Below, piece by piece: positions 1 to 9,393 of a DNA stretch of 42,489 nucleotides (positions are counted from its first letter, which is position 1; each line of letters opens with the position of its first letter). The position numbers were made by a program, and so were the translations under genes. The notes beneath the pieces were generated by a model that had not been told where the DNA came from, did not search any database, and was given only the letters and a program-made list of their open reading frames with translations. Source of the DNA: Prevotella sp. (GTDB lineage Bacteria > Bacteroidota > Bacteroidia > Bacteroidales > Bacteroidaceae); NCBI GenBank assembly GCA_024692385.1, contig JAILMS010000060.1, forward strand, positions 1 to 42,489, given 5' to 3'.

Positions 1-1194
1 AGCACCACTTTCAAGTATGACAACACGGAGGAGATGGCCGACCTCTTCGACCTGAAGAAAGAAGGCTATTTCTATACCCGTCTGCAGAATCCCACCAACG
101 ATGCTGTAGCCAAGAAGATTGCAGCCCTCGAAGGAGGCGTCGGCGCTATGCTCACGTCCAGCGGTCAGGCCGCCAACTTCTATGCCCTCTTCAATATCTG
201 CGAAGCCGGCGACCATTTCGTCACGTCGAATGAGATCTACGGCGGCACCTATAACCTCTTCGGTGTGACGCTGAAGAAACTCGGTATCGAGTGCACCTTC
301 GTCAATCCCGAGGCATCCGAGGAAGAGATCAGCCAGGCCTTCCGCCCCAATACCAAAGCCCTCTTCGGCGAGACCATCTCCAACCCCGGCTGTAAGGTCC
401 TCGACATCGAGAAGTTCGCCCGCATCGCCCATGAGCACGGAGTCCCCCTGATTGTGGACAATACCTTCCCCACCCCCATCAACTGCCGTCCCTTCGAGTG
501 GGGCGCCGACATCGTCACCCACTCCACCACAAAATATATGGACGGCCATGCCACACAGGTCGGTGGTGTCGTTGTAGACAGCGGCAACTTCGACTGGGAT
601 GCCCATGCCGACAAGTTCCCTGGCCTCTGCACCCCCGACGAGTCCTACCACGGACTGACCTATACCAAGGCCTTTGGCAAGATGGCCTATATGACCAAAC
701 TCGTCGCCCAGCTGATGCGTGACCTCGGCAGCATCCCATCGCCCCATAACGCCTTCCTCCTGAACCTCGGACTGGAGACGCTCCACCTGCGTGTTCCACA
801 GCACTGCCGCAATGCTCAGCGCATCGCCGAGTTCCTGGAGAATGACGAGCGCGTGGCATGGGTACACTATAGCGGACTGCCCTCTGACAAGAACTACGCC
901 CTGGCACAGAAGTACCTGCCCAACGGTTCCTGCGGTGTTATCGCCTTCGGACTAAAAGGCGACCGCCAGACAGCCGTAGAGTTCATGGACTCATTGAAGA
1001 TGATTGCCATCGTCACCCATGTGGCCGACGCTCGCACCTGTGTGCTCCACCCCGCCAGCCACACCCATCGTCAGCTCTCTGACGAGCAACTCCGCGAGGC
1101 TGGTGTTGCTCCCGACCTCATCCGCCTCTCAGTAGGTATCGAGGACTGCGACGACATCCTGGCAGACATCCGTCAGGCATTGGACAAGATCTAA
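1..1194 (+). CDS. O-acetylhomoserine/cystathionine-type PLP-dependent sulfhydrylase (Cys/Met metabolism family), 5' truncated by window
   Basis: Frame is open from base 1 (STTFKYDNTEEMADLF...); GYFYTRLQNPTNDAVAKKIAALEGG, SNPGCKVLDIE, VDNTFPTP and HSTTKYMDGH motifs of Cys/Met PLP enzymes. Confidence 0.9.
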   Translation, partial: STTFKYDNTEEMADLFDLKKEGYFYTRLQNPTNDAVAKKIAALEGGVGAMLTSSGQAANFYALFNICEAGDHFVTSNEIYGGTYNLFGVTLKKLGIECTFVNPEASEEEISQAFRPNTKALFGETISNPGCKVLDIEKFARIAHEHGVPLIVDNTFPTPINCRPFEWGADIVTHSTTKYMDGHATQVGGVVVDSGNFDWDAHADKFPGLCTPDESYHGLTYTKAFGKMAYMTKLVAQLMRDLGSIPSPHNAFLLNLGLETLHLRVPQHCRNAQRIAEFLENDERVAWVHYSGLPSDKNYALAQKYLPNGSCGVIAFGLKGDRQTAVEFMDSLKMIAIVTHVADARTCVLHPASHTHRQLSDEQLREAGVAPDLIRLSVGIEDCDDILADIRQALDKI

Positions 1195-1206
1195 CAGAAA
1201 AACTTT

Positions 1207-1230
1207 CGCCCATGCAGATTTGCATGGGCG
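1207..1230. terminator. Bidirectional intrinsic terminator-like hairpin between convergent genes
   Basis: Perfect 10-bp inverted repeat CGCCCATGCA-GATT-TGCATGGGCG followed by a T-rich tract. Confidence 0.75.
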
Positions 1231-1242
1231 AATTCTTTATTC

Positions 1243-1752
1243 TTATTTGTTATTGATTATTTGAAGGAGTAGTGCCTTTTCTCCTTCAGCGCCGTCTTCA
1301 TTCAGGAAGTCATCTACGTACCAGTCACCTCTTTCGTAAAAGAGTTGTAGCCTGATCGTAGTTTTCTGGCCGTAGTTGGTAGCCTCAACAATAGCTAAGG
1401 CCGTGGAGTCTGTGATATTCTCTACCTTGATGTTCTTCACCAGGAAATCACCATCATCCTGCGAACACGTCCAGTGGTCATAATCCAACAAAATATCGTC
1501 GTTCTTCAAGCAAATATCAGACGCCTCTTTAAACAGCTTATTATAGCGCGAAGAACAAAACATAGCGTCATAGTCGACGTCACGCCGTATCTCCCTTCCG
1601 AACTCACCTTTAACAACGTTCTCGTCCTTATATCTACTATATATCGAGTCCATTCGTTCCATGAGATAAGCCTCTGAGTACTTATTCTGTCCGCCAACAC
1701 AACTTATCGCGAAGACAGTCATAAGTGCAACTATCATCTTTTTCATTTTCAT
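1243..1752 (-). CDS. Hypothetical secreted/lipoprotein-like protein
   Basis: 169-aa ORF with N-terminal signal (MKKMIVALMTVFAISCVGG, lipobox-like Cys). Confidence 0.7.
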   Translation of the reverse strand: MKMKKMIVALMTVFAISCVGGQNKYSEAYLMERMDSIYSRYKDENVVKGEFGREIRRDVDYDAMFCSSRYNKLFKEASDICLKNDDILLDYDHWTCSQDDGDFLVKNIKVENITDSTALAIVEATNYGQKTTIRLQLFYERGDWYVDDFLNEDGAEGEKALLLQIINNK

Positions 1753-1838
1753 CTCTCTTATAAATTTTCCTAACTAATTGTATTCCTCGATTCACGCTAT
1801 AACGTAACTTCGCAAGGGAAAATCTTGTTGTTATTAAA

Positions 1839-2660
1839 TTACCACGGAAACGACTCGGGATCGTTGAGCACGTTGGAGCGTAGATTTTGGTTCAAAGTAC
1901 TGATAGACTGCATGTCATCATCCGACAGCGAGAACTTCATAACATTCAGATTCTCATCAAAATGATTTGGCTTAGCTCGAGGAATAGTGATAAGTCCACG
2001 CTGCACAATCCAGCGGAGTACAATCTGAGAGGCGCTCTTCTGATACTTCGCAGCAAGTGACTGGAGTAGCGGATGTCCGACGACATCGATGTTACCCTGT
2101 CCGAAGGGGCCCCATGCCTCTACCTGTATGCCCAACTGGTGGTTATAGACAACATTCTCCTCTTGCGTCATGAAGGGATGAACTTCTATTTGGTTGACGG
2201 CGGGACGGATGTCGGCATAGGCAAGCAGATCGTCGAGGTGATGGCGATTGAAGTTGCTTACTCCGATAGACTTCACCTTACCCTGTCGCACATACTCTTC
2301 CATAACCTGCCAGGTATCCCTCACACAGTCTTTCACAGGCCAGTGGATGAGAAGCAAGTCGATATAGTCGGTCTTCAGTTTGGCAAGACTGTCATCGATA
2401 GACTTAAGGACAGCCTCACGACCTTCGCGCATGATGTTTGTAGCTACCTTCGTAGTCAGGAAGATTGCTTGTCGGGCCAAGCCGCTGTCAAGGATGCCCT
2501 GCCCTACTTCGGCCTCATTCTCATAACCCTGTGCTGTATCAATATGGCGGAAGCCAGCTTGCAAGGCCAGACACACATTCTGGCGAGCCGTCTCTCCACG
2601 CAGCGTCCAAGTGCCGACGCCTATCTGTGGAATCTCACTGTTGTTGTTAAGTCTAATCAT
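1839..2660 (-). CDS. Aldo/keto reductase
   Basis: GVGTWTLRG, FRHIDTAQGYENEAEVG, DLLLIHWPV, GVSNFNRHHL motifs. Confidence 0.93.
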   Translation of the reverse strand: MIRLNNNSEIPQIGVGTWTLRGETARQNVCLALQAGFRHIDTAQGYENEAEVGQGILDSGLARQAIFLTTKVATNIMREGREAVLKSIDDSLAKLKTDYIDLLLIHWPVKDCVRDTWQVMEEYVRQGKVKSIGVSNFNRHHLDDLLAYADIRPAVNQIEVHPFMTQEENVVYNHQLGIQVEAWGPFGQGNIDVVGHPLLQSLAAKYQKSASQIVLRWIVQRGLITIPRAKPNHFDENLNVMKFSLSDDDMQSISTLNQNLRSNVLNDPESFPW

Positions 2661-2683
2661 AAAACAATACTTATTTATTGGTG

Positions 2684-2691
2684 CAAAGATA
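2684..2691 (-). promoter_or_regulatory. Bacteroidetes -7 element (TATCTTTG) for aldo/keto reductase
   Basis: CAAAGATA on + strand, just upstream of the minus-strand start at 2660. Confidence 0.55.
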
Positions 2692-2743
2692 GGGAATATT
2701 CCGTAATTATCACTATCTATGCTTATATATTTTGGGAGACAGA

Positions 2744-2780
2744 CAGAAAAAAAGAAAAATCGCTAAGCGGAAACTTAGCG
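2744..2780 (-). terminator. Intrinsic terminator downstream of tRNA-Gln
   Basis: On the minus strand CGCTAAG-TTTCCG-CTTAGCG followed by ATTTTTCTTTTTTTC. Confidence 0.7.
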
Positions 2781-2791
2781 ATTATCTCTTG

Positions 2792-2862
2792 TTGGGGTAC
2801 CCGGACTCGAACCAGGAAAGGCAGGACCAGAATCTGCAGTGTTACCATTACACCATACCCCA
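2792..2862 (-). tRNA. tRNA-Gln (anticodon CUG)
   Basis: Minus strand TGGGGTATGGTGTAATGGTAACACTGCAGATTCTGGTCCTGCCTTTCCTGGTTCGAGTCCGGGTACCCCA: 7-bp acceptor stem, GGTTCGAGTCC T-arm, anticodon loop TTCTGGT; CCA not encoded. Confidence 0.93.
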
Positions 2863-2901
2863 ATTCCTTGCATCAAGAAACCGTTTTCTCGATTGCGGGT
2901 G

Positions 2902-2909
2902 CAAAGGTA
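2902..2909 (-). promoter_or_regulatory. -7 element TACCTTTG for tRNA-Gln
   Basis: CAAAGGTA about 40 nt upstream of the mature tRNA 5' end. Confidence 0.5.
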
Positions 2910-3013
2910 ATGCTTTTTTCTGAACCAACAAAAAAAAATGGCACTTTTTTAATAAAAAACGCAAAAAAAATCTTTTTCCGTGCGTTTTTCTTTGTGTTGA
3001 GCTGGTTATTTAG

Positions 3014-3021
3014 TAACTTTG
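3014..3021 (+). promoter_or_regulatory. -7 element TAACTTTG for rsfS-ftsH operon
   Basis: TAACTTTG 22 nt upstream of the rsfS start. Confidence 0.6.
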
Positions 3022-3043
3022 CCCTTCAATAATACAATATTTA

Positions 3044-3403
3044 ATGGAACAAACAGAACAACTAGTAGAAACAATTGTAAAAGGAATACAAGAGAAGAAA
3101 GGTCAGAGCATTGTCACCGCCAACCTGAAAGGTATAGATGGTGCGATATGCAGCTATTTTGTAATATGCCAGGGCAATTCTCCCTCGCAGGTGGAGGCTA
3201 TCACCGAATCAGTGGGTGAGATGGCTCGCAAGGAGCTGGGCGAGAAGCCGTCAATGGTAGCTGGACAAGAAAATGCCCAGTGGGTGGCGATGGACTACGG
3301 CGACGTGATGGTACACATCTTTGTACCCGACACACGCGCCTACTACGACTTGGAGCACCTCTGGGAAGATGCTGACCTGAAGCACATAGAAGATATAGAC
3401 TAA
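3044..3403 (+). CDS. rsfS: Ribosome silencing factor RsfS (Iojap family)
   Basis: CSYFVICQGNSPSQVEAI and GDVMVHIFVPDTRAYYDLEHLWEDA motifs; upstream of ftsH. Confidence 0.93.
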   Translation: MEQTEQLVETIVKGIQEKKGQSIVTANLKGIDGAICSYFVICQGNSPSQVEAITESVGEMARKELGEKPSMVAGQENAQWVAMDYGDVMVHIFVPDTRAYYDLEHLWEDADLKHIEDID

Positions 3404-5442
3404 TGGAACCACAAAATAAGAAACCACAGCAGCAGATGCCCCGGTTCAATATGAACTGGATATACGGCATCGTCATCCTGTCACTGGTTGTGCTCTACTT
3501 TACCCAAGGACAGGAGAAGTCGAGCATCTCAACACAGGTATCGTATTCAGACTTCAAGGTCATGGTCACTAAAGGCTATGCCAAGGAAATAGTAGTGAAC
3601 AAGCACCAGAACACGCTGGAGATGTATGTAAAGCCGGAGAATATCCGCGACGTATTTCATCAGGGTGTGCAGCAGACTGGCGACAATCCGTCTGTGTCTG
3701 TTGCCATCGGCAGCGTGGATCAGGTGGAGCAGTTTATCAACCAGCAGCGTGAGGCGAAGACGTTTAGCGGCAAGTTCTCATATGACAATAGCAAGGACAA
3801 CGACTTCTTCTCGTCGCTGATTATGAACGTACTGTTCTTTGGTGGCATCATCCTTGTATGGATGTTCATCATGCGCCGCATGGGTGGCGGTTCACCGATG
3901 GGTGGCTCCGGCATCTTCAACGTGGGCAAGTCGAAAGCCCAGATGTATGAGAAGGGCGGCGAACTGGGCATCACCTTCAAGGACGTAGCCGGACAGGCTG
4001 GTGCCAAACAGGAGATGCAGGAGATTGTTGACTTCCTGAAGAGTCCGCAGAAATATACTGATCTGGGCGGTAAGATTCCCAAGGGTGCCCTGCTGGTAGG
4101 TCCTCCGGGAACAGGTAAGACACTGCTGGCCAAGGCTGTCGCCGGTGAGGCTGGCGTACCCTTCTTCTCGATGTCGGGTTCTGACTTCGTGGAGATGTTT
4201 GTGGGCGTGGGCGCTTCACGTGTGCGCGACCTCTTTGAAAAAGCAAAGACCAAGGCTCCCTGTATCATCTTCATCGACGAGATAGACGCCGTAGGACGTG
4301 CGCGCTCGAAGAATCCAGCCATGGGTGGCAACGACGAGCGAGAGAATACGCTGAACGCCCTGCTGACAGAGATGGACGGCTTTGGCACCAATAGTGGTAT
4401 CATCACGCTGGCTGCTACCAACCGTGCCGACATGCTCGACTCCGCCCTGCTACGTGCAGGACGTTTCGACCGTCAGATACATGTGGACCTGCCCGACCTC
4501 AACGAGCGTAAGGAGGTATTCAACGTACACCTGAAGCCGCTGAAGCTCGACAATACGGTAGACATTGACTTCCTGGCACGTCAGACACCGGGATTCTCTG
4601 GTGCCGATATTGCCAACGTATGTAACGAGGCTGCCCTGATTGCTGCCCGCCACAACCGCGAGGCAGTAGGTAAGCAGGACTTCCTCGACGCCGTAGACCG
4701 CATCATTGGCGGACTGGAGAAGAAAACCAAGGTGATGACGGAACAGGAGAAGAAATCTATCGCCATCCACGAGGCTGGCCACGCTACCATCTCTTGGTTT
4801 ACGGAGTTTGCCAACCCATTGGTGAAGGTGAGCATCGTACCCCGTGGTCGTGCCTTGGGTGCTGCATGGTATCTGCCTGAAGAGCGCGTACTGCAGACCA
4901 AAGAGGCTATGCTCGACGAGATGTGCTCACTGTTGGGTGGCCGTGCTGCTGAGGAGTTGTTTATCGGACACATCTCTACAGGTGCCATGAACGACCTGGA
5001 GCGTACCACGAAGCAGGCCTACGGTATGGTGGCATACGCTGGTATGAGTGATAAGTTGCCTAACCTGTGCTACTATAATCAGCAGGAGTACTCCTTCCAG
5101 AGACCTTATTCAGAGACTACCGCCAAAATCATGGACGACGAGGTACTGAAGATGGTGAACGAGCAATATGAGCGTGCCAAGCAGATACTGACGGATCACA
5201 AGGACGGTCACGCTCAGCTGGCTCAGTTGCTGGTAGAGCGCGAGGTCATCTTCGCTGAAGACGTAGAAAAGATATTCGGCAAGCGCCCCTGGACCAGTCG
5301 TTCGGAAGAGCTGCTGGAGGCACAGATGCGTGCTGACGCAGAACGCATGGCTGAGGAGCGTGCCAAGGAGTTGGGTCTTCTGCCTGAGAAGACAGAGGAT
5401 TCAGAAAACGAGGAAACTTCGGAGAATAACGGAACTAAATAA
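3403..5442 (+). CDS. ftsH: ATP-dependent zinc metalloprotease FtsH
   Basis: Walker [23 protein letters not shown] zinc motif; 1-nt TAATG overlap with rsfS. Confidence 0.97.
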   Translation: MEPQNKKPQQQMPRFNMNWIYGIVILSLVVLYFTQGQEKSSISTQVSYSDFKVMVTKGYAKEIVVNKHQNTLEMYVKPENIRDVFHQGVQQTGDNPSVSVAIGSVDQVEQFINQQREAKTFSGKFSYDNSKDNDFFSSLIMNVLFFGGIILVWMFIMRRMGGGSPMGGSGIFNVGKSKAQMYEKGGELGITFKDVAGQAGAKQEMQEIVDFLKSPQKYTDLGGKIPKGALLVGPPGTGKTLLAKAVAGEAGVPFFSMSGSDFVEMFVGVGASRVRDLFEKAKTKAPCIIFIDEIDAVGRARSKNPAMGGNDERENTLNALLTEMDGFGTNSGIITLAATNRADMLDSALLRAGRFDRQIHVDLPDLNERKEVFNVHLKPLKLDNTVDIDFLARQTPGFSGADIANVCNEAALIAARHNREAVGKQDFLDAVDRIIGGLEKKTKVMTEQEKKSIAIHEAGHATISWFTEFANPLVKVSIVPRGRALGAAWYLPEERVLQTKEAMLDEMCSLLGGRAAEELFIGHISTGAMNDLERTTKQAYGMVAYAGMSDKLPNLCYYNQQEYSFQRPYSETTAKIMDDEVLKMVNEQYERAKQILTDHKDGHAQLAQLLVEREVIFAEDVEKIFGKRPWTSRSEELLEAQMRADAERMAEERAKELGLLPEKTEDSENEETSENNGTK

Positions 5443-5450
5443 TCAATGAT

Positions 5451-6302
5451 ATGAAAAACTTCATTGTACGTACCATTACAGGCATCATCTTTGTGGCAGC
5501 CATCGTCAGCTGCTTCCTCCGCCCGGAGGCAATGGTGCTGCTATTTAGCATTATCACAGGACTGACGGTATGGGAGTTTACGGGACTAATTAATGAGCGC
5601 GACGGGATTACTGTCAACCGCTTCATCTCTACCGTTGCTGCCGTTTATTTCTTCTACGCAATGACCTACTACTGTAGCGACATGTATGCCGGCATTGCTA
5701 AGAGCGTGGTATTCATCCCCTATCTGGTAACCATCATCTACCTGCTGGTAGCTGAGCTCTACCTGAAGCAGGCCGACCCCATACACGACTGGGCATACAC
5801 AATGTTGCCACAGATGTATATCGCCCTACCCTTCTCACTGCTCAACGTGTTGGCATTCAATGCCACCAGCGAGGGCTTTGTAGCCTTCAACACGCTGCTG
5901 CCACTGAGCGTATTCGTATTCTTGTGGGTCAACGACTCAGGAGCATACTGCGTAGGTTCACTGATTGGCAGACACAAATTGTTTCCACGCATATCACCAG
6001 GAAAATCATGGGAGGGTTCTATTGGTGGTGCCGTCTTCGTACTGGCTGCCGCCTACGCCATCAGTTATTTCCTTGATCAGGAGCAGATGCTGACCATGCC
6101 TGCATGGTTGGGACTTGGACTTGTGGTGGTTGTTTTTGGCACATGGGGTGACCTTGTGGAGAGCCTCTTCAAGCGCACCTTAGGCATCAAAGACTCGGGC
6201 AACATCCTGCCAGGCCACGGTGGCATGCTCGACCGCTTCGACTCTTCGTTGCTAGCCATCCCCGCAGCAGTAGTATACCTCTATACATTATCTATATTCT
6301 AA
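5451..6302 (+). CDS. cdsA: Phosphatidate cytidylyltransferase
   Basis: Multi-TM; C-terminal GDLVESLFKRTLGIKDSGNILPGHGGMLDRFDS signature. Confidence 0.95.
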   Translation: MKNFIVRTITGIIFVAAIVSCFLRPEAMVLLFSIITGLTVWEFTGLINERDGITVNRFISTVAAVYFFYAMTYYCSDMYAGIAKSVVFIPYLVTIIYLLVAELYLKQADPIHDWAYTMLPQMYIALPFSLLNVLAFNATSEGFVAFNTLLPLSVFVFLWVNDSGAYCVGSLIGRHKLFPRISPGKSWEGSIGGAVFVLAAAYAISYFLDQEQMLTMPAWLGLGLVVVVFGTWGDLVESLFKRTLGIKDSGNILPGHGGMLDRFDSSLLAIPAAVVYLYTLSIF

Positions 6303-6308
6303 GAAGAG

Positions 6309-7262
6309 ATGAAAAAGTTGTTGACTATCATCCTGCTGTGTGTATGTGTTTGTCATGCACACGCCATCGACCCCGTCAAGCAGTACGGACAACTGCAAGT
6401 GAAGGGCAGTCAGCTATGCGACCAACAGGGCAAGTCCGTTATTCTGCGTGGTATCAGCCTGGGGTGGCATAATATATGGCCCCGCTTCTATAACAAGAAG
6501 GCTGTGCAGACGTTGAAGCAGGACTGGAACTGCACGGTGGTGCGCGCTGCCATGGGCGTCATGATAGAAGACAACTATCTGGAGAATCCGGAGTTTGCCA
6601 TGCAGTGTATGACAAATGTCATTGATGCTGCTATTAAGCAGAACGTATATGTTATCATCGACTGGCACTCACATATCACCAAGACACAGGAGGCTAAGGA
6701 GTTCTTTGGCAAGATGGCACAGAAATACGGCAAATATCCACACGTCATATACGAGATATATAATGAACCCGTAGAAGACAGCTGGGCCAGCCTGAAGAAA
6801 TATGCCACGGAGGTTATTGGCGAGATTCGCAAATATGATCCTGACAATATCATACTGGTGGGCTGTCCTCACTGGGACCAGGACATACACCTCGTTGCCA
6901 ACAGTCCGCTGCAGGGCTTCTCAAACATCATGTATACTGTACATTTCTATGCTGCCACTCACGGTGACTACCTGCGCGAGCGCACAGAGGCTGCCGTGAA
7001 GAAGGGCATCCCCGTATTCATCTCAGAGAGTGGCGTAACAGAGGCTTCCGGTGATGGTAAGATTGACGCTGAATCGGAAGAGAAATGGGTGGAGATGTGT
7101 GAAAGACTGGGCATCAGCTGGGTATGCTGGTCGCTAAGCGATAAGAATGAGAGCAGTTCCATGCTGCTGCCACGAGCTACAGCTACTGGCCCATGGGCTG
7201 ACGACGTCATCAAGGTTTCAGGAAAACTGGTAAAAGGGTTGCTAAAGAAGTACAACAAATGA
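6309..7262 (+). CDS. Secreted glycoside hydrolase family 5 (cellulase-like)
   Basis: Signal peptide MKKLLTIILLCVCVCHAHA; VIIDWHSH, YEIYNEP, VHFYAATHG, FISESGV motifs of GH5 endoglucanases. Confidence 0.9.
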   Translation: MKKLLTIILLCVCVCHAHAIDPVKQYGQLQVKGSQLCDQQGKSVILRGISLGWHNIWPRFYNKKAVQTLKQDWNCTVVRAAMGVMIEDNYLENPEFAMQCMTNVIDAAIKQNVYVIIDWHSHITKTQEAKEFFGKMAQKYGKYPHVIYEIYNEPVEDSWASLKKYATEVIGEIRKYDPDNIILVGCPHWDQDIHLVANSPLQGFSNIMYTVHFYAATHGDYLRERTEAAVKKGIPVFISESGVTEASGDGKIDAESEEKWVEMCERLGISWVCWSLSDKNESSSMLLPRATATGPWADDVIKVSGKLVKGLLKKYNK

Positions 7263-7810
7263 CCAAAGAGCAAGAGAAACTAGTAACAGCCAATATGGGC
7301 TACGCCATTACACTGGCACGCCAATATAATAGCGATATATTGTCTACTGACGACCTCATCAGCGAGGGGGCCATCGGTTTGGTAAAAGCTGCGGAGAAGT
7401 ATGACGCATCGAGAGGGAAACCCTTTGTTACCTTTGCAGCGCCATACATCCGTCGTGCCATAGAAGCAGCCATCAACAAGTTGCAGAACGACGTCGACGT
7501 GCGCTCTACCGACGAGTCAATTCCCGTAGGCAGTCGCAACAACTACACCCTACTCAACGTATTGGAAGACCCCGATGCGCCAAGGGCTGACGCCACAATA
7601 GAACAGGCCTCGCTCAGTGAGGACTTGCTGAGAGGTCTCGGCATACTCAACGAGCGCGAACAGCAGGTAGTGAAACGCTACTTTGGCGTGGATGCAGAAC
7701 GCCAGACAATGGCAGAAATTGCAGAGGTGATGGGACTGAAGCGTGAGCGCGTACGCCAAGTGAGAGACCAAGCCCTGCGCAAACTAAGAAAAGAAGCAAA
7801 AAAGGAATAA
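7259..7810 (+). CDS. Compact sigma-70 family RNA polymerase sigma factor
   Basis: Region 2 DDLISEGAIGLVKAAEKYDASRG and region 4 TMAEIAEVMGLKRERVRQVRDQALRKLRK; ATGA overlap with the GH5 gene. Confidence 0.88.
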   Translation: MTKEQEKLVTANMGYAITLARQYNSDILSTDDLISEGAIGLVKAAEKYDASRGKPFVTFAAPYIRRAIEAAINKLQNDVDVRSTDESIPVGSRNNYTLLNVLEDPDAPRADATIEQASLSEDLLRGLGILNEREQQVVKRYFGVDAERQTMAEIAEVMGLKRERVRQVRDQALRKLRKEAKKE

Positions 7811-7818
7811 TAGAAGAG

Positions 7819-8646
7819 ATGAGGAAAATTGTTTTTTTACTAGTCTGTCTTTTTACCGTTTTACCATCGTCCGCAAAGGTAATTAAGGTGTTAGCGGTAG
7901 GCAACAGTTTCTCACAGGATGCCGTAGAACAATACCTCTATGAACTTGCTGCCGCACAAGGCGACTCACTGATTATTGGCAATGCGTATATCGCAGGATG
8001 CTCAATCGACACACATTATAACAACCTACTGAACGACAAGCCTGCATATGTCTATCGCAAGGTGGTGAGTGGCGTCAAAGCCGTACGCAACAAGGCTACC
8101 CTACGCTCCATTATCCGCGACGAACAGTGGGACATTATCACCCTGCAGCAAGCCAGTCAGTTATCGGGCATCAGCAGCAGTTATGGCAACCTGGCACAAT
8201 TGAAACGCCTCATCCAGAGCTATACATCCAACTTGCGCGTGCAATTCATGTGGCACATGACATGGGCTTACGCTGCAGACCTCACACAAGAGCGCTTTGC
8301 GGCCTATCACTACGACCAGCGAGAAATGTATTCAGCGATTGTCAATACGACACTGAACGTGGTATCTGCAGTAGGAGGATTCCGCCGTATTATCCCCAGT
8401 GGCATAGCCATACAGCTGGGACGTTATAGATTCGGTGACATCCTAAACCGCGACGGCTATCACCTGTCATACACACTGGGACGCTATATTGCAGCATGCA
8501 CTTGGTGTGAGGTGCTGACGGGTAAAATAATAGATGGTAACCGCTATTGGCCGGCTACCATCAGTGATGAGGAGGCAGTACTCTGCCAAGAGGCCGCTCA
8601 CGAAGCAGTTTTCATGCAACAGAGCGGCCGCTATATGGTATTTTAA
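7819..8646 (+). CDS. DUF4886-like secreted SGNH-type protein
   Basis: Signal peptide then VLAVGNSFSQDAVEQYLYELA and GYHLSYTLGRYIAACTWCEVL. Confidence 0.75.
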   Translation: MRKIVFLLVCLFTVLPSSAKVIKVLAVGNSFSQDAVEQYLYELAAAQGDSLIIGNAYIAGCSIDTHYNNLLNDKPAYVYRKVVSGVKAVRNKATLRSIIRDEQWDIITLQQASQLSGISSSYGNLAQLKRLIQSYTSNLRVQFMWHMTWAYAADLTQERFAAYHYDQREMYSAIVNTTLNVVSAVGGFRRIIPSGIAIQLGRYRFGDILNRDGYHLSYTLGRYIAACTWCEVLTGKIIDGNRYWPATISDEEAVLCQEAAHEAVFMQQSGRYMVF

Positions 8647-8652
8647 TACTTC

Positions 8653-9354
8653 TTACAAATTCCACTTGACACCGAGTGTAGGGTTGACAAAGAAAGTCTT
8701 GCCATCATAGAAATTAGTAATAAAATTATTGCTAATTTCTATCTCTGTACCAACAGACAGATGATTGTTGACGTTATACCACAACTGTGGCTCAGTCAGC
8801 ACGACCAGCATACCATGGCCAGTGCCAGCCTGTTCGCCACGCCATAAGTCGATAAATCCTGAGAAACTCAGCTTTTTGTTCAGGAAGTTCAGTCCCCAGA
8901 CACCAGTAAGCTGTGCGCTGGCATACGAGTGGACATCCTCATTGCTGAAGTACTGCTTATATAACAACTGTACAGACCAAGTCTTGGAGAAGTCTGCATT
9001 ATGTCCGTTGTAAGCCGCACCCAACAGTGCAGCCTGCTGGAAAGCATAAGTACGCGTTAAGCCACCATCGTACTCTACATGAACGGCAAATGGCGATTCT
9101 TTCTTGATATTAAACTCACGCGACACCTCCGTATAAGCGCCCTCAACGAAATGACGTGAGAAGTCGAGGTCGACGAAATAGAACCATGAGCCCCACTGGT
9201 CAGCTTTAAAGTGTTCAATGGTCATGGTCATCTTCTGGCGACTGGACTCTTGGTCTGAGTAGAAATTACGACCGAAATCATAGTGCAACTGAATGTTCTG
9301 TGCACTGACTGACATCGTGCATGTCAGCATCAGCAATGTAAATAGTTTCTTCAT
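8653..9354 (-). CDS. DUF5020-like outer-membrane family protein
   Basis: Signal peptide; beta-rich sequence NIQLHYDFGRNFY...FYFVDLDFS, C-terminal GVKWNL. Confidence 0.7.
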   Translation of the reverse strand: MKKLFTLLMLTCTMSVSAQNIQLHYDFGRNFYSDQESSRQKMTMTIEHFKADQWGSWFYFVDLDFSRHFVEGAYTEVSREFNIKKESPFAVHVEYDGGLTRTYAFQQAALLGAAYNGHNADFSKTWSVQLLYKQYFSNEDVHSYASAQLTGVWGLNFLNKKLSFSGFIDLWRGEQAGTGHGMLVVLTEPQLWYNVNNHLSVGTEIEISNNFITNFYDGKTFFVNPTLGVKWNL

Positions 9355-9361
9355 TTTTAAA

Positions 9362-9393
9362 AATTTCTCAATTTCTCATTATTTCAATTTCTC
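9362..9393. repeat. Octamer tandem array AATTTCTC x4 (one degenerate), overlapping lpxB stop codon
   Basis: AATTTCTC-AATTTCTC-ATTATTTC-AATTTCTC. Confidence 0.75.

Noticed and set aside
2073-3032. 319-aa + strand ORF
   Set aside because: Antisense to the aldo/keto reductase and runs through tRNA-Gln and an AT-rich spacer; no protein-like features
3720-4433. 237-aa minus ORF inside ftsH
   Set aside because: Mirror of a highly conserved ftsH coding region; typical antisense open frame in GC-biased codons
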